Below are positions 1-12,100 of a DNA stretch of 64,000 nt, piece by piece (positions within the stretch are counted from its first letter, which is position 1; each line of letters begins with the position of its first letter). The notes beneath the pieces are model-generated. The model was not told where the DNA came from. It worked only from the letters and a program-made list of their open reading frames with translations, and did no database searches. The position numbers and the translations under genes were made by a program. Origin of the DNA: Salticus scenicus (lineage: Eukaryota; Arthropoda; Arachnida; Araneae; Salticidae); the NCBI GenBank assembly GCA_963930645.1, contig OZ005648.1, forward strand, positions 197,911,542 through 197,975,541, in the 5' to 3' direction.

Positions 1-2300
1 TAGGTGTCAAATTACTTTTAATTCTTCAAATCAAATTCATGGTCATAAAATTATCAAACAGGAAAAAAAAAATCAGAGAGGAGGTATTGTATCTAGAAAA
101 CGGTGGGTGACTAAGCAAAATGGGAGTCGCATTCGGATTCAGGAGGTCATTTCATATAAGTTGAGCAAGAATGGTATCAGATCTCGATTTTTTTTTCTTT
201 TTGCAAAGCAGTGTCCCCCCCCCCCCAAAAAAAAAAAAAATCATTTTATACACAAAGTTCAAAATCTTAAAAGTGAAAAACAACTCTTGTGAATCAGTTC
301 ACCAATAAGTAAATCAAAATTATGCGTGCCCTCTATACAAAGCAAAACCCAAATTTATTTGACTTTTTTTTTTTTTTTTTTTTGCTTTAAAAGTGTATTG
401 CAACAACAAGTTGTCTTTTAAAATTCCAATGCAACAAGTAAAAGTAAAAATCTAAATTAACCGCAAGAAAATTCATCTCCCCCCCTCCCCCTCCTTAAAT
501 TATGAAAAAAACACTATTTAAAATCTTAAATTAAGCAATTTATTAATTAATTGAAACAGTGAGATAGCTGGAATACAAACCTTTTAATTTCAATGTAACT
601 TAAAGCACAATAAATTATTTTATCTATAAAAGAATAACCCAGAAATATTAACAAAAATAACTCAAGATTTAAACACATGAGATATTATTAGATCCCCTAC
701 TAAGCAAAGCATTCATTTAACTCTGCATTACATGAAGATTTAATTAGAAAAAAAAAAAATATGTAACATTTTCTTACTCAATGTAGCACCTTTCATAATA
801 AAGTGTTTTAAAATTTAAGTGGGATAGCAGTATCAGCGCCCAAAATTTCAACTTATATTATACTCGCTGAAAAAAAAAAGAAGCTACTCGCCACAAAATA
901 TGATTATCTTACTCTATTTTTTACGTATAAGGTGACCAGAATTTTTTATTTGTAAAAGAGGAGAAAATATGCAATGTCTTTTATTTTATAAGAAAATAGA
1001 AAACATTCAATTTTGAAAAAGAGGTTATTTTAGAGGACACAAAATTGAATGAAAATGATTATAGAAACCAATTCAAAAGCTACTTTGCACAAGTGGTGGA
1101 AACATTTTCATCTCAAATGATGAATTTGAATCAGTATACCTTAATTTAAATTAATAATATATGGATATGTTTACATTGCTATCTTTAGAAAAGAAAAGTT
1201 TTGTCAATATCAGTATTGCAAGCATATTTTCAGCATATACAACCTTAGGTAACGATGATGCAGGTGTATAAAATGATTATTTTTCATTCACTAATTAATA
1301 AAATGCAACGTGTACCCAAATTATCCCATGCTTTTAAATCATTACTAACATTAAAACTATTAAACATAAATGTTTCAATTCAATAAAAAAATTAAAGTAA
1401 ACATAATGTATAGTGTATATACCTAAATTTGGAAAATTGAAACTTTAAAGAATATTTCTGAATTTTTATGCTTAAAATATTGTAGGAGTTAAATATCTCA
1501 GAATGCAGGAGTTACAATAATCTTATAAATAAGAGACTGTATATAAATTTTGTGAATAAAAAAAATTACATTAATGAATCTTAGCATTTCATCAACAGCT
1601 TAAAAATTCTAGAAAGTAACTCTCTCATAATCTACTTTTAGATACAAAATTAATTCCTTACATATAGAGTTTTTCTTTTTCATAATAAGAATTTTAACTC
1701 TACAATTTAAATAAATTTGATGAAAATAAATTTAGATTTGTAGCTGTATCAAGCTGCTTTATATTATTTAATGACTTCTGTGATAAATTAGGGGTCAAAC
1801 TACTTAACATGCAAAATCACTAAAACTTTCTACTTCTCTGCAGAAGAATGGCGAGGAAAGACTTATTAATAAGTATATCATATATGTATTACTAAAAGAA
1901 TTCATTTATACCTGTAAATAATATTTAAGGAGTACTTAACACATTCAGTACCATTAGTGTAAAAATATAGTTTGATTTTTTTTAACAAGGAACAAACGAT
2001 ACAAAATAATATACGTACAGTTAATAATAATAATTAGTAATAATAATAGTAATAATAACAATAATTATTATTATAAAAAAAATCAGAAATATGCTGTTCA
2101 TCTCGCATTATTATACAATTTATTGCGATTTTTTAAATAATGAATCATAAATGAACAATATTGGACGTTTTCGTGTTTGTGCGATATCACGTTTAATGAA
2201 GTAAATCTTGTCATTTTTAAATAATACAAAGGTTTTAATTTAATTTTCTGTATCAATAATAACACTCCACACACAAAAATAAATAAATAAATAAATATTT
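1..2300. other. AT-rich non-coding stretch
   Basis: I see no gene here. The stretch holds poly(A), poly(T) and poly(C) runs (for example near 220, 370 and 480) and a TAA/ATT-rich microsatellite around 2020-2070. Reading frames are short and run through homopolymers. No terminal inverted repeats or splice-flanked frames stood out. Confidence 0.6.
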
Positions 2301-2309
2301 TATTTCTCA

Positions 2310-3430
2310 TTGATCAACCCTAATATCCGCCATCTTACTTGTGAGAGGCTTGCGAGAGCTTACGGGAGAGCGCAGGCAGTCGCAAATTTTTATGTCAACA
2401 ATCACAACTTTACGATCCAATATGGCCTATGGCGTTACATTTGTACCAAAATTACGACTACGATCCGACTTGTGATCTACGATAGCTGCAATTGTTACAA
2501 TCCGCGATTGTAATGAAATGCTCGCCCTTTGGTGGGCTAAGGTGAAATTACAATAAACATGGTTTAATTCGAATTCCATACAGCCGCCATTGCTTGCCGA
2601 TATTTAGTTTCACATATATTTATTGAATAAAAATGAATAAATACGGTAAAAAAGATTACACATACTGTTGTGTGCTACAATCTAACTCCAAAGGATCAAG
2701 AAATCCAGAATTGAGCTTCCATTTATTTCCAAATGACAAATTTAAAATTTCAGTTGCTTCGGCTAATGGAAGTAAAGAATTAATCAGATGATTTGAAATT
2801 AATATTTGTTCAACTTCAGTTAAAAATCTACTTCCGATCGAACTTTGAATAAACTGAAGTATTTTTTCCAAAAGCAATCAATTTTCCATAATGTAATGGC
2901 GGAGAAATTATAGTACGAATATTAAGTAGAATAACAAAAAGAACACTAATGGAACACACGTGGCTATAATGTTTACTAACATCTAACAACTGCAGTGTTG
3001 AGAAAGCGCCATCTATCGATCATTACAATCGCGGATAGTATGCCTCCCAGTCCAATGTGGATTTATTTGGCCCCAAAGACGGTCAAAGTTGATAATAAAA
3101 TTTAGCGATCAAGCTAAAAAAAAATATGAAAAAGGTGGATGTGTGCTTCAAGAATTTTGCTTCCGATTAATGCGCAAAATTTTCAAAATGCACAAAAGAA
3201 AACATTCTGAATTTTCTTTTGGTTGTTAATCGATGCATGTTTTCTTGTGTCCTATTAGCTTATCGTTCATCGTAATCATAATCGCAAAAGACGTGACTGC
3301 TTGCAAGCGTTGCAAGCATGGTAATACAATCCTCAGGTACGATAACGGCGTAGTGTAAAATCCGGTCCCAATACGAACTATTCGGGACGCATATATCAGT
3401 GCTGCTGCCATCTGTTATCGCAAATAGAAA
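2310..3430. promoter_or_regulatory. CpG-retaining, promoter-like block
   Basis: This 1.1 kb block differs from its surroundings: it is richer in CpG (CGATCC, GCGATTG, CGTACG and similar) and lacks long homopolymers. It carries several GCCGCCAT or CCGCCAT(C/T)T motifs (about 2326, 2581 and, on the minus strand, 2890-2900) that match the YY1-type element common in animal core promoters. A 15-bp motif CCGCGATTGTAATG(A) near 2502 recurs inverted near 3024. A short ATG frame with a good start context lies at 3226-3411 (-), 61 codons, not recognised. I infer a promoter or 5' gene end, perhaps bidirectional, but this is not shown directly. Confidence 0.3.
2666..2877 (-). CDS. possible coding exon, unrecognised protein
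   Basis: On the minus strand an open frame reads LLLEKILQFIQSSIGSRF and continues through EVEQILISNHLINSLLPLAE to DPLELDCSTQQ, then meets a good splice donor (GTATGT, at 2660-2665). The composition is protein-like: balanced, not homopolymer-derived, with amphipathic helices. There is no in-frame ATG upstream, because a TGA follows an ATGGAAAAT just before the frame. It is therefore either entered by splicing (a CAG acceptor fits at 2854) or is not coding. It lies beside CpG-rich, promoter-like sequence. I do not recognise the family. Confidence 0.3.
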
Positions 3431-4020
3431 GTCTTATTTATTTATTTATTTGATTCAGGCATGCGCACGAACGTACATGAATGTAAATATTTCGATTTTC
3501 GTTTTCATAATTTAAAATAGCAATATTGAATATTATTTTATTTTCTTTGAACTCATGTTGTTATGAGGAGAAGAAATTTTGTTGGAATTATTTACCTCCT
3601 CCTATTAATTATTCTGTTTATTATATTTGTTAAATAAGATTAAAATATTAATATCTTGCTTTTAATACCGAATACAAATTAAAATATCTTCTTTTCACGT
3701 AAAATTAATTTAGCAAAAATTATAGTTTATAAGTAACAAAAATTTTTATGCTATATTATTCAAGAGGTTTTTATTATAAATTTATTTAACAAAAACATCA
3801 GTTATAAAAGAAATAAAGTTTTTTTTTTTTAATTTTTTTATGTATTTATCTGTTATGTAAATGTGAAAATATTTTGTTAAAAACTACAAACTGTAGCTTT
3901 AAATTTTGGACGGTTACATAGGTGGTCATTAAATTGAGGTTAAAAAAATCATAAATGCAAAAAACCAATTCTAAAAGACTTTAGCTCTATAAATAATTTG
4001 TCTGTATAGCTTTCTGATAA
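3431..4020. other. AT-rich non-coding stretch
   Basis: No gene or element is recognisable. The sequence is AT-rich with short T runs and leads into the first copy of the SINE-headed repeat. Confidence 0.5.
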
Positions 4021-4620
4021 TCATTAATATTATTTTAATCTTGAAAGCTTTTAGGGATTTTTTTTTTTTTTTTTAATACCAAACATAACAAAATTGTATT
4101 ATTTGCTTTGTATTATTTCTCTCCTAAGTTATTTATAATGTAAGGTTTTTTGGATGCCTTTTTGAAGTACTTATGTTCCACTTAAATGTGAAAATATTTC
4201 AATAAAAGTTATAGGTAGGCATGTTATTCGGATTACTACCAATTGTGTATAGTAGAGAATTCTTTTTAAGAAGATGTCCTATGTGGGGGGTGTACATGGG
4301 TTTCGGAGAAAACCGTGGCAAAATTCGAATGGCTATAGGGATAAGCGCAACTTGGAATTGAACCCGACACTTCCAGTTTTCCAGCTTCAAGAAAAGAACC
4401 TCTAAACCACTGGTGGAATGCAAAAATTATTGATTAAAAATGAAATACAGTAAAACCTCTGTAAAAAGGCCGACCCACTGTACCTTTAAATATTAGACCT
4501 TTATAGTGGTGGACTTCTACATTAATAAAAATCTTAATTTAGGAAATAAATTCTAAATGATTTTAACTATAATTAATTTAATTCAAATTTACATAATTTG
4601 TCAATATAGCTTCCTGTTAA
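4020..4620 (-). repeat. SINE-headed interspersed repeat, copy A
   Basis: This is one copy of a repeat of roughly 600 bp seen again at 8091-8620, 10080-10430, 10430-11050 and 11085-11700. Shared landmarks, read on the plus strand, are a TTTTAATCTTGAAAGCTTTT segment, a stretch resembling AAAATTACAAGTATGGTAT, the tRNA-like block, then AAAACCTCTNTAAAAAGGCC and TTCTAAATGATTTTAACTAT. Copy A ends exactly where the Helitron at 4621 begins and resumes after it. Confidence 0.75.
4345..4420 (-). repeat. tRNA-derived SINE head, copy 1
   Basis: On the minus strand the block has an A-box-like TGGTTTAGAGG (4399-4409) and a B-box-like GGTTCAATTCC (4354-4364), spaced as in a tRNA promoter. The segment between them (TTCTTTTCTTGAAGCTGG) is shared with four other copies in this window. 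It is not a functional tRNA, because no cloverleaf acceptor stem is evident. I infer a tRNA-derived SINE. Confidence 0.7.
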
Positions 4621-5077
4621 TCTATATCATTATATAAAGCGCAAAAAATTGTTTGTTTGTGGAGGGTAATCTCTGAAACCACTGAACCGATTTAAAAACT
4701 TCTTTCACTGACCGAAAGCTACAGTATGCCATATTGTTATAGGCTATATTTAATTTTGATAAAATAAATTTTAGTTTAAAATCTGAGCATTTTAATTAAA
4801 ATCCCCATAGAAGCCGTAATAGAAATGGAAATAATGAAATATTAAAAAAATTAGCTGCTGCCAACATAAAAGAAACATTTACATATTCATTTCGTTTTTA
4901 AAATATCTTGACGTGAAAAGAAAAGAAATATATTTGCACGTGCATTAAATTGAAATTCATATAAAGCTTTTTTAATTGTTAAACTTACACGTTAAATCTG
5001 ACGTCATTATAGAATTAAAAGTGTTTATTTTTCTAATAATTTAATTTGATATGATATGATAGAATATCTAAGCATCA

Positions 5078-5126
5078 ATGTTTAAACCACGGAGTCTTTA
5101 TTACTCCGTGGTTTAAACTGATGTGT
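5078..5126. repeat. short perfect hairpin
   Basis: GTTTAAACCACGGAGT and its reverse complement are separated by CTTTATT, and the match extends outward with a small indel. It lies inside the Helitron. The function is unknown. Confidence 0.75.
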
Positions 5127-5344
5127 GTAAACGAAATTGGAATTTAAAAATAAATAAATAAATAAAATAAAATAAAATAAGAAATTCTATTTTATAATAT
5201 TATTTATTTTAATTTATAATTGTTGCCAAAAAGATTTACGAATTAATTTATTTTTAGACATATAATAAAATATATTTTCACGCGAACAATAATATAAAAA
5301 GCACGGAGTAAAAAGACTAAAAAGTGAACTGGATTTTTTGTAAA

Positions 5345-6062
5345 AAAATAATAAAGATCGAGGAAAATTATTTTCCCATTTTAATCCCCATATTTGGATA
5401 TAGATATGTATTAGTTATCATGTGCATCCGTTAGATTAAATTGTTTTTGTTGTAAAATTGATAAAATTGGAATTTTAAATTTCAAAACTCTAGAAAAAAA
5501 TGGCAAATTTCCATATTCGATTGAAAACATAAACATTTCATTTCAAAGGATGATATTTACACAATAAACATCCAACTAATAAACTAATTAAAAGGGAAAG
5601 GATAAATATTCTATCATAATTTGAAGTCAAATTTGTTTTCAAATGTCTAAATAAAGTATCTCATATAATATACTAATATGTTGCAGCGGAATAGATTTGA
5701 TATCCGTCATCCTTGGCAGAAAAAAAAAATATCGCCAAATTATTTGGCGAATATAATTTAATTCCTTTCAAAAATCATGATTATTTTAAAAACTTGCATT
5801 AAGAGTGTAACGAATAATATGAAACAATATTTCGTACAATACATATTACGAAAATATACATCTGGCATGTATATTTTCGTATTACGTTTTTGATCGCCAA
5901 ATACAAAAAACGCCAAGGGTGACAGTTTTGAAATTTAAAATTAAAATTTTGTCAATTTGACAGCAAAATAACTCAATCTAACGCATGCATACAATAACTA
6001 ATACATATCTATACCCAAATATGAGGATTAAAATCGGGAAATAATTCTTCTAGAATTTTAAT
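5345..6062. repeat. foldback inverted repeat inside the Helitron
   Basis: The segment 5345-5490 is the imperfect reverse complement of 5928-6062 (shared landmarks TATAGATATGTATTAGTTAT and TTTTAAATTTCAAAACT). The loop contains a further hairpin at about 5849-5883 (ACGAAAATATACAT and its complement). Part of the right side (TTTTGATCGCCAAATAC) recurs inverted at 6549-6590. It is probably a foldback MITE or the product of nested insertions. Confidence 0.65.
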
Positions 6063-6638
6063 AATTAAAAAAAAAAAAAAATCCAATGAGTGATTAACAT
6101 GGAAAATCTTTTTCTTGCATCCACGGGCGGTCAGTGATGTCATACTTCGCTTGCGTATTGAGATGTTTAAATTTATTTGGCGATTATTTTTAGCAACTAA
6201 CAGTTATGGCAAGTAGCTCAATATACATAGCGCATACAGCCATTACTGAAATGTAAATAGCATTTAATTATTTGAGTTACATTATGTTGACTGGAAACCT
6301 ATTTAATATACCTATGCTCTATAGCTATACTAATATAAAAAAAAGAAAGGTTTATATGCATATGTAGAGAACGATCGCTAGAACTAAAAAGCCGATTGCT
6401 TTTTTTTTTTTTTTTTCTTTCAATAATCAAAAGTTACACTGTCTCTCTCTAAGTGCTAGAAGCTATAATAAATTTTGGTAAAATAAATTTTTAATTAAAA
6501 TTTTCAATATTTTAATTGAAAACAAAGCATAGATTTGATATCTATCGTCATTGGCGATTTTTGTATTTGGCGATCGAAAACGTAATACGAAAATCTGTAG
6601 ATTATCGTAGTAAATACGAGATGTATGTGTTTACTTCA

Positions 6639-7660
6639 ATTACCCTACTACCGTAGGTAGTGGAAGTATTGTATAGGTTTTGGCAATGGACTTTATGCAC
6701 GAGTGGCAACGGCTGCGAGTATTTACCTTTCTGAGCGACTGGTATTGGCTAATACAGCAGTAAACAAAAATTTCCAGCTCAGTGATTGGCGTAGAGACTT
6801 TTATATACCCGCAGTGACGTGTGATGCATAAAGTCCATTGGTCAGTGTGTGTGTATATGTGCACGTGTGTGTGTAATCTTCTGGCTGTCATATCTCCAAA
6901 ACTAATAAAAATAGAACTACTAAACTTCACAAGTGATTCAGGTCTGGTGTACAGATAAATTTTCCAAATTTTCGTGAAAATTGAAAAACCGGAATTGGGT
7001 CATCGAAAACCAGAAATGGGACCCTAAGCCCATATTCAAAAACACCTCTAATGATTTTCTTCAAAGTTGCTATATAAATAATATATTAGATGCCCTTTCG
7101 ATTGAAAAGTTGCTTAGTTCAGGAAAATTGATAGGCGTCCTCTATAAACAGCTCAAGTTCAGACTTCGCAAGTGCGTTCCTTTAAAAACGCCTGTACAGA
7201 TTTTTTTCAAACTCGCCATGTTAACTTCCTATTAAATATCCTTTTGTATGTAATTATTGTTTTTAGGTCAATAATTGAGTATGTTAAGTTTTGGTAAAAG
7301 TTGGTATCTCAAAAACGGCTCTAACGTATTATTGAAAATTTTTTCTTTAATCCAATTTAGATAACCTTTCTCAAGTATTACGTGCTTATTACAGGAATAT
7401 TAACGGTCATCCTGATTAGGTAGTTCAGTTTTAGATCTCGGAAATTCGTGTTTAAAAAAATAACTATCTATTTTTTTCCCCTTATCTTTTAACTCGCTAT
7501 GCAAACTCTGTTGTATGTGTCTTTATACGTGTATCAAGTTTCTCTTACTCGAAAATCTCAAAAAATGCAAGTAATATCTCCAAAAAATTGTATATATTAC
7601 GTGTAATAGTGGGTAATGGAAGTCTTGTGGTTGTTTCACACCAGATTCTGTAATAGTATA
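6639..7660. repeat. interspersed repeat R2, copy 1 (1 kb)
   Basis: It begins ATTACCCTACTACCGTAGG and ends GTAATAGTGGGTAATGG, giving inverted ends. Internal landmarks include TCTTCTGGCTGTCATATCTC, a (GT)n-rich run, CAGGTCTGGTGTACAGAT and repeated TATCTCAAAAACGGCTCTAA. A second copy at 13810-15760 matches along its length. A tetranucleotide TAAA run (about 7880) and AT-rich sequence follow up to the Helitron 3' end. There is no coding capacity. The wording of the internal modules is shared with the R1 repeats elsewhere in the window. Confidence 0.75.
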
Positions 7661-8090
7661 TATTGTACGAATATTGTTTAATATTATAGATTTCTCCTTT
7701 AATATACATTATTAAAATAATAATCAATTATGGAAAAAATTAAATATATTTGCGAAATGAAAAATAAATAATAATTAAAGCTATTATGACGTCAATTTTA
7801 TCAAAAACATTTTCATGTCATAGGTTTATTTTTCAATATTTTTTATTCATGAATAAAGAAATGTTTCTTTTTATGAAATAAATAAATAAATAAATAAATG
7901 GCATTAAGTAAAAATTGCCAACATTTAACAACTAATTAAAAAAAATAATTGTAAAATTATATTTTGACTTTCCAGTTAATAATATTGCCTGACTATAACA
8001 TATAAACTGATATATTTCTTGATTTTTTACATATCAATCCATCTGTAACTAAAATTTGTTCATCAGTGCGAAGCCGGACGGGTCAGCTAG

Positions 8091-8620
8091 TCATTAATAT
8101 TCTTTTAATCTTGAAATCTTTTCAGGAATACTTTTGTTTTTCAAAAAATATTTTATATACCAGAACAACAGTTCAGCTGAGTATTATTTCTATCATAAGA
8201 TATTGATAACGTAGATTTCTGAATTCATTTTTGAAATGCTAATGTTTTGTTTAAATTTGAAAATACTCTGATAAAAATTACAAGCATGATATGGTATTTG
8301 AATTAAGGAAGACTGTCTATAGTAGGGACCTGGACCTAAGAAAAGATGGCCTCAGTGGGGATCTTTCTAAAGAATTCTAGCTCATATTCATGCAAATTAA
8401 AGGGGGGGGGGAAATGCAGAAAACTTCGAATCACTAGGTCGACAAGCATGATCTGGGATCAAACCTGGTACTTCTCGTCTTCCAGCTCAAAGAACAGAAT
8501 CACTGGATCAGCCACTGGTGGGGGCTAAAAAATTATAATTATCTGTAGGAAATAGAAGAGAGTGAAATCTCCCTGCAAAGGCTATTCACGTGCCTCCAAG
8601 TTTTATTAGAATTTTTTAAA
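8091..8620 (-). repeat. SINE-headed repeat, copy B with tRNA-like head
   Basis: This copy continues directly from the Helitron 3' end and repeats the landmarks of copy A. The tRNA-like block lies about 8440-8520 on the minus strand, with a diverged B box (GGTTTGATCCC). A G run near 8402 interrupts the body. Confidence 0.7.
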
Positions 8621-8630
8621 AAATTGTATG

Positions 8631-9568
8631 TTATTTAAATTTTACAACTTTATTGTAAAATGTTGCCTGTTGAAAGTCGTAGTAAAATTGGTTTCTACAT
8701 CTAGACAGATAAAATAATTCAAATACATTATGGACTGAGAAAGATATTTCTCTTGATCACATTTCAACACTTTGTTACTTTCAGAAAACTATCAGAAGGA
8801 AAGTATTTTAATCATTTCAAAAATACGAGTTTGAGATTTTAGTGTTTCTACACTTTTGAGGTCTCCTGAATTCATGTTTACTATTTTGAAAATGATGTGG
8901 TGAACACAATAGCGTCTAAACGCTCTGTTCAAATGGCTGAAAATTGGTTCACATGTTACAGGTCCCCATAGCACAAAACATTTTGATTTTAGTGAATCTA
9001 GTACATAGTTTTTTTTACAGGGACACAAAGAAATATTCTTTGTGATTATAGTCTGAGTGCCCAAATTTTGCAAAGTGTGATAATGTCTAAATGCCTTATT
9101 TGTTTGAGATGAACATTTATACACATATTATGAGTCACATATATTATGTTATTTAAAATTTTCAGCTTTACTGCAAAATGTTGCTTGTTGAAAGTTGTAG
9201 AAAAATTGGTTTCTATACCCAGACAGACAAAATAATTCAAATACATTATGGACTGAAAAGGGTATTTCTCTTGATCATATTTCAACACTTTTTTAATTTC
9301 TAAACGCTATAGTGAGAAATGCATTGTAATCATGTAAAAAAAAAAAAAAAAAAAAAAAACGAGTTTGAGATTTTGGTGTGATCTACACTTTTTGAGGTCT
9401 CCTGAATTCATATTTTTTTTTTTTGATGTATGTGAGTGAAGACGATAGCGTGTAACGGCTTTGTTTGAATGAGCTGAAAATTGGTACATATGTTATAGGT
9501 TCCCATAGCATAAACCCTATTGATTTTGATGAATTTAGCACTTATAGTTTTTTTTTTAATAGGGACAC

Positions 9569-9605
<37 letters not shown>

Positions 9606-9860
9606 CTTTATCTTTATGGTTTATGGGCCCAAATTTTGTAAAGTGTGATAGTGTCTAAACATCTTATTCATTTGAAATGAAAATTTATACACGTATTACG
9701 AGTCACCGTCACGCGAACTCTATAAATTTTGGAGTTTATAGTCTAGAGTAAATCTAGTCTAAATCTAGAGTTTATAGTTTTTTTTACAGGGACACAAAGA
9801 ATAATTCTTTATGATTATGGTCTATATAAGCCAAATTTTTTTTAAACTGCGATAGCATCT
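8631..9860. repeat. tandem duplication, unit about 515 bp
   Basis: The segment 8631-9145 and the segment 9150-9705 are diverged copies of one unit. Landmarks are AAAATTGGTTTCTA, CAAATACATTATGGACTGA, TTTGAGGTCTCCTGAATTCA and ACAGGGACACAAAGAA. A third partial copy spans 9760-9860. A related piece is at about 58340-58600. Long poly(A) runs interrupt unit 2 (9335-9360 and 9570-9602). I see no protein. Confidence 0.7.
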
Positions 9861-9863
9861 AAA

Positions 9864-10075
9864 CAGGGGTCGAAATTAGAATCAGCAAGTTGAATGACAA
9901 ATGGCAACTAACATTGTTTTTTTAGTTATGCATAAGTTGCAATTATGTTTACTAAGATGTCATTTTTAACTTATTTACACATATAACATATACGTAAATG
10001 TTGTACATAAACTGCAATTACTTAAAATGCTGATAGTTTATCTAGTTAGTTTTTTGAATTAGTTAGTTTTCTAAG
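9864..10075 (+). mobile_element. hAT-type left-end fragment
   Basis: It starts CAGGGGTCGAAATTAGAATC and matches the first 200 bp of the element at 59751 (AGCAAGTTG, TAACATTGTTTT, CAATTACTTAAAAT). No right end is found nearby, so it is a truncated copy. Confidence 0.6.
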
Positions 10076-10079
10076 TTTC

Positions 10080-11681
10080 ACGTATTTATGTGAGTTTCAG
10101 AGAAAACCTCGACAAAAACCGAACGGCTAAATGGATGAGCACTATTTGCGATCGAACCCGGCACTTCCTGTCTTCCATCTTCGAGAGCAGAACCTCTCGA
10201 CCACTGGTGGGGTGAAAGAATTACAGTTATCACAAAAATTATTGATTAGAAATGGAATACAATAAAATGTCTCAAAAAGGCCATCCATTATACCTTTAAA
10301 TATTGTACCTATACAGAGGCCTTTTAATATAGGTTCAAAAAATCTTAATTTATAAAACAAATTCTAAATGATTTTAACTATTGAAGTTTGCATAATTTTT
10401 CTATATATTTTTCTAACAATCATTAATATTAATTTGTTTTAATCATAAAAGCTTTTCAAGAATAATTTTGTTTTTCAAAAAACATTTTTCGTACTAGAAC
10501 AAATTGTTCAACTTTCAATATTATTTGTATCATATTCAGTTTTATTTTCATTTCAGTATTATTTCTCTGATAAGTTATTGATAATATATATATATATATA
10601 CATTTTTTATATTCCTTTTTGAAGTACTTATCTTTTATTCAAATGTAAAAGCATTTTGATAAAAAATACAGGTATGGTATTCGGGTTAAGGCCAGTTGTC
10701 TGCATTAGGGACCTGGGCATAAGGGAAGATGCTTTCTGATTGGGGTCTTTTTGTATGGTTCTAGCTCGCATTAATGCGAATTTCTAAGAAAACCACGGAA
10801 AACTCACAAAGGCTATGTTGACATATGCTACATGGAATCGAACCCGGTACTTCCCGTTTTCCAGCTTCGATAGCAGAACCTCTCGTGTAAAATTATCACA
10901 AAAATTATTGGCAGGCAATAAAATACATCGAAACCTTCCTAAGAAGGCCACCAGCCGTACTTTGAAATATTGTACCTTTACAAAGATTATCTCTTAATAG
11001 ACAAAATAGGAATTCTGGAAACAAATTCTAAATGATTTTAATTATTCAAATTCACATTGTTTATGAATATAGCATTCTGATAATTATTATTATTAGTGTA
11101 TGATAATTTTGAAAGCTTTTTAAGTTTTTAAAAAAATTATTTTAAATATGAGAATAAATCATTTTTTTTACGTTCAATTTAAATGTGAAAATATTTTGAT
11201 AAAAATTACAAGTATGGTATGGTATATAGGTTAAGACCTATTGTCTGCACTAGGGACTTGTGCATAAGGGAAGATGGATTCTGGTGGTGGTCTTTCTAGG
11301 TGGTTATCATCCGTGAATTTAGGAGAAAACCACGGAAAACTCCGAACGGCTAGATTGGCAAGTGCTACATGGGATCGCACCCGGCACTTCCCGTCTTCTA
11401 GCTTCGAGAGCAAAACTCCTCGGCTATTGGAGGGGACTAAAAACTTTCTTTTTTTTTTTTTACTATATCACTAGGCAACAAAATACAGCGAAACCTTTCT
11501 AAAAAGGATACCAACTATACCTTCAAGTATTGGACTTTTACAAAGTGGCCTTTTAATAGAAAAAATCGTAGTTCTGGAAAACAATTCTAAATTATTTTAA
11601 TTATTCAAATTTACATTGTTTGTTCATATCATTCTGATAGTAATTATTGTTAGTTTGTGGTAATTTAAAAAGCATTTTAAC

Positions 11682-11700
<19 letters not shown>
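10080..11700 (-). repeat. three head-to-tail SINE-headed repeat units
   Basis: Three further copies of the repeat described at 4020 lie in direct succession, with tRNA-like heads on the minus strand at about 10140-10215, 10820-10880 and 11360-11440. The B boxes read GGTTCGATCGC, GGTTCGATTCC and GGTGCGATCCC. Bodies between heads are 560-660 bp. The head-to-tail layout suggests segmental tandem duplication rather than independent insertions. Confidence 0.7.
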
Positions 11701-11714
<14 letters not shown>

Positions 11715-12100
11715 TTTAAATAAGAGAATAAATCGTTTACTTATGTTTAATATAAATTAAACATGTTTTAAATTAATTTAAATCAAATTAAATTAAAATA
11801 ATTATGTTCAAAATTAAATAATGTATTAAAATTAAATAATTATTAAAACGTATGTCCACACACATGCACACAAGGAAAAAAAAAAAAAAAGTTAATAAAA
11901 AATCAGTTAAACAATATTTTATACAATTTTCCCCCCCTTAATAAAACTTTTTTTTTTTTTTTAATATTTTCTAACGGAATTGAAAGCGTTTATGACTTGC
12001 CTGTCTGCACTTAACTTCTGTGAATAATTTTTTAGCATTTGTGAGCTGATATTACTTAAAAATATTAATTTAATAAACAAAATAATAAAGATTTCGTATT
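11700..12100. other. low-complexity AT spacer
   Basis: The spacer has T runs, AAATTAAAT-type repeats and short poly(A) and poly(C) tracts. No gene is seen. Confidence 0.6.

Larger units (their letters stand above)
4621..8090 (+). mobile_element. Helitron (non-autonomous), 3.47 kb
   Basis: The 5' end reads TCTATATCATTATATAAAGC followed by the GTTTGTTTG and CTGAACCGATTT pattern seen at many Helitron starts. The 3' end is GGACGGGTCAGCTAG followed by host T, matching the Helitron CTAG|T rule. The insertion is between A and T: joining the flanks gives GTTAA|TCATTAATATT, which matches intact sister repeats (GATAATCATTAATATTA near 4017, similar near 10426). No Rep/helicase frame is present, so it is non-autonomous. 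It carries an internal foldback (5345-6062) and a second repeat (6639-7660). Confidence 0.8.

Noticed and set aside
2640..2660. Start codon ATGGAAAAT just upstream of the 2.7 kb frame
   Set aside because: A TGA follows in frame after three codons, so it cannot open the long frame.
8792..9489. Overlapping minus-strand frames of 60-110 codons
   Set aside because: They fall in the duplicated non-coding unit, share its phrases, and have no motif.
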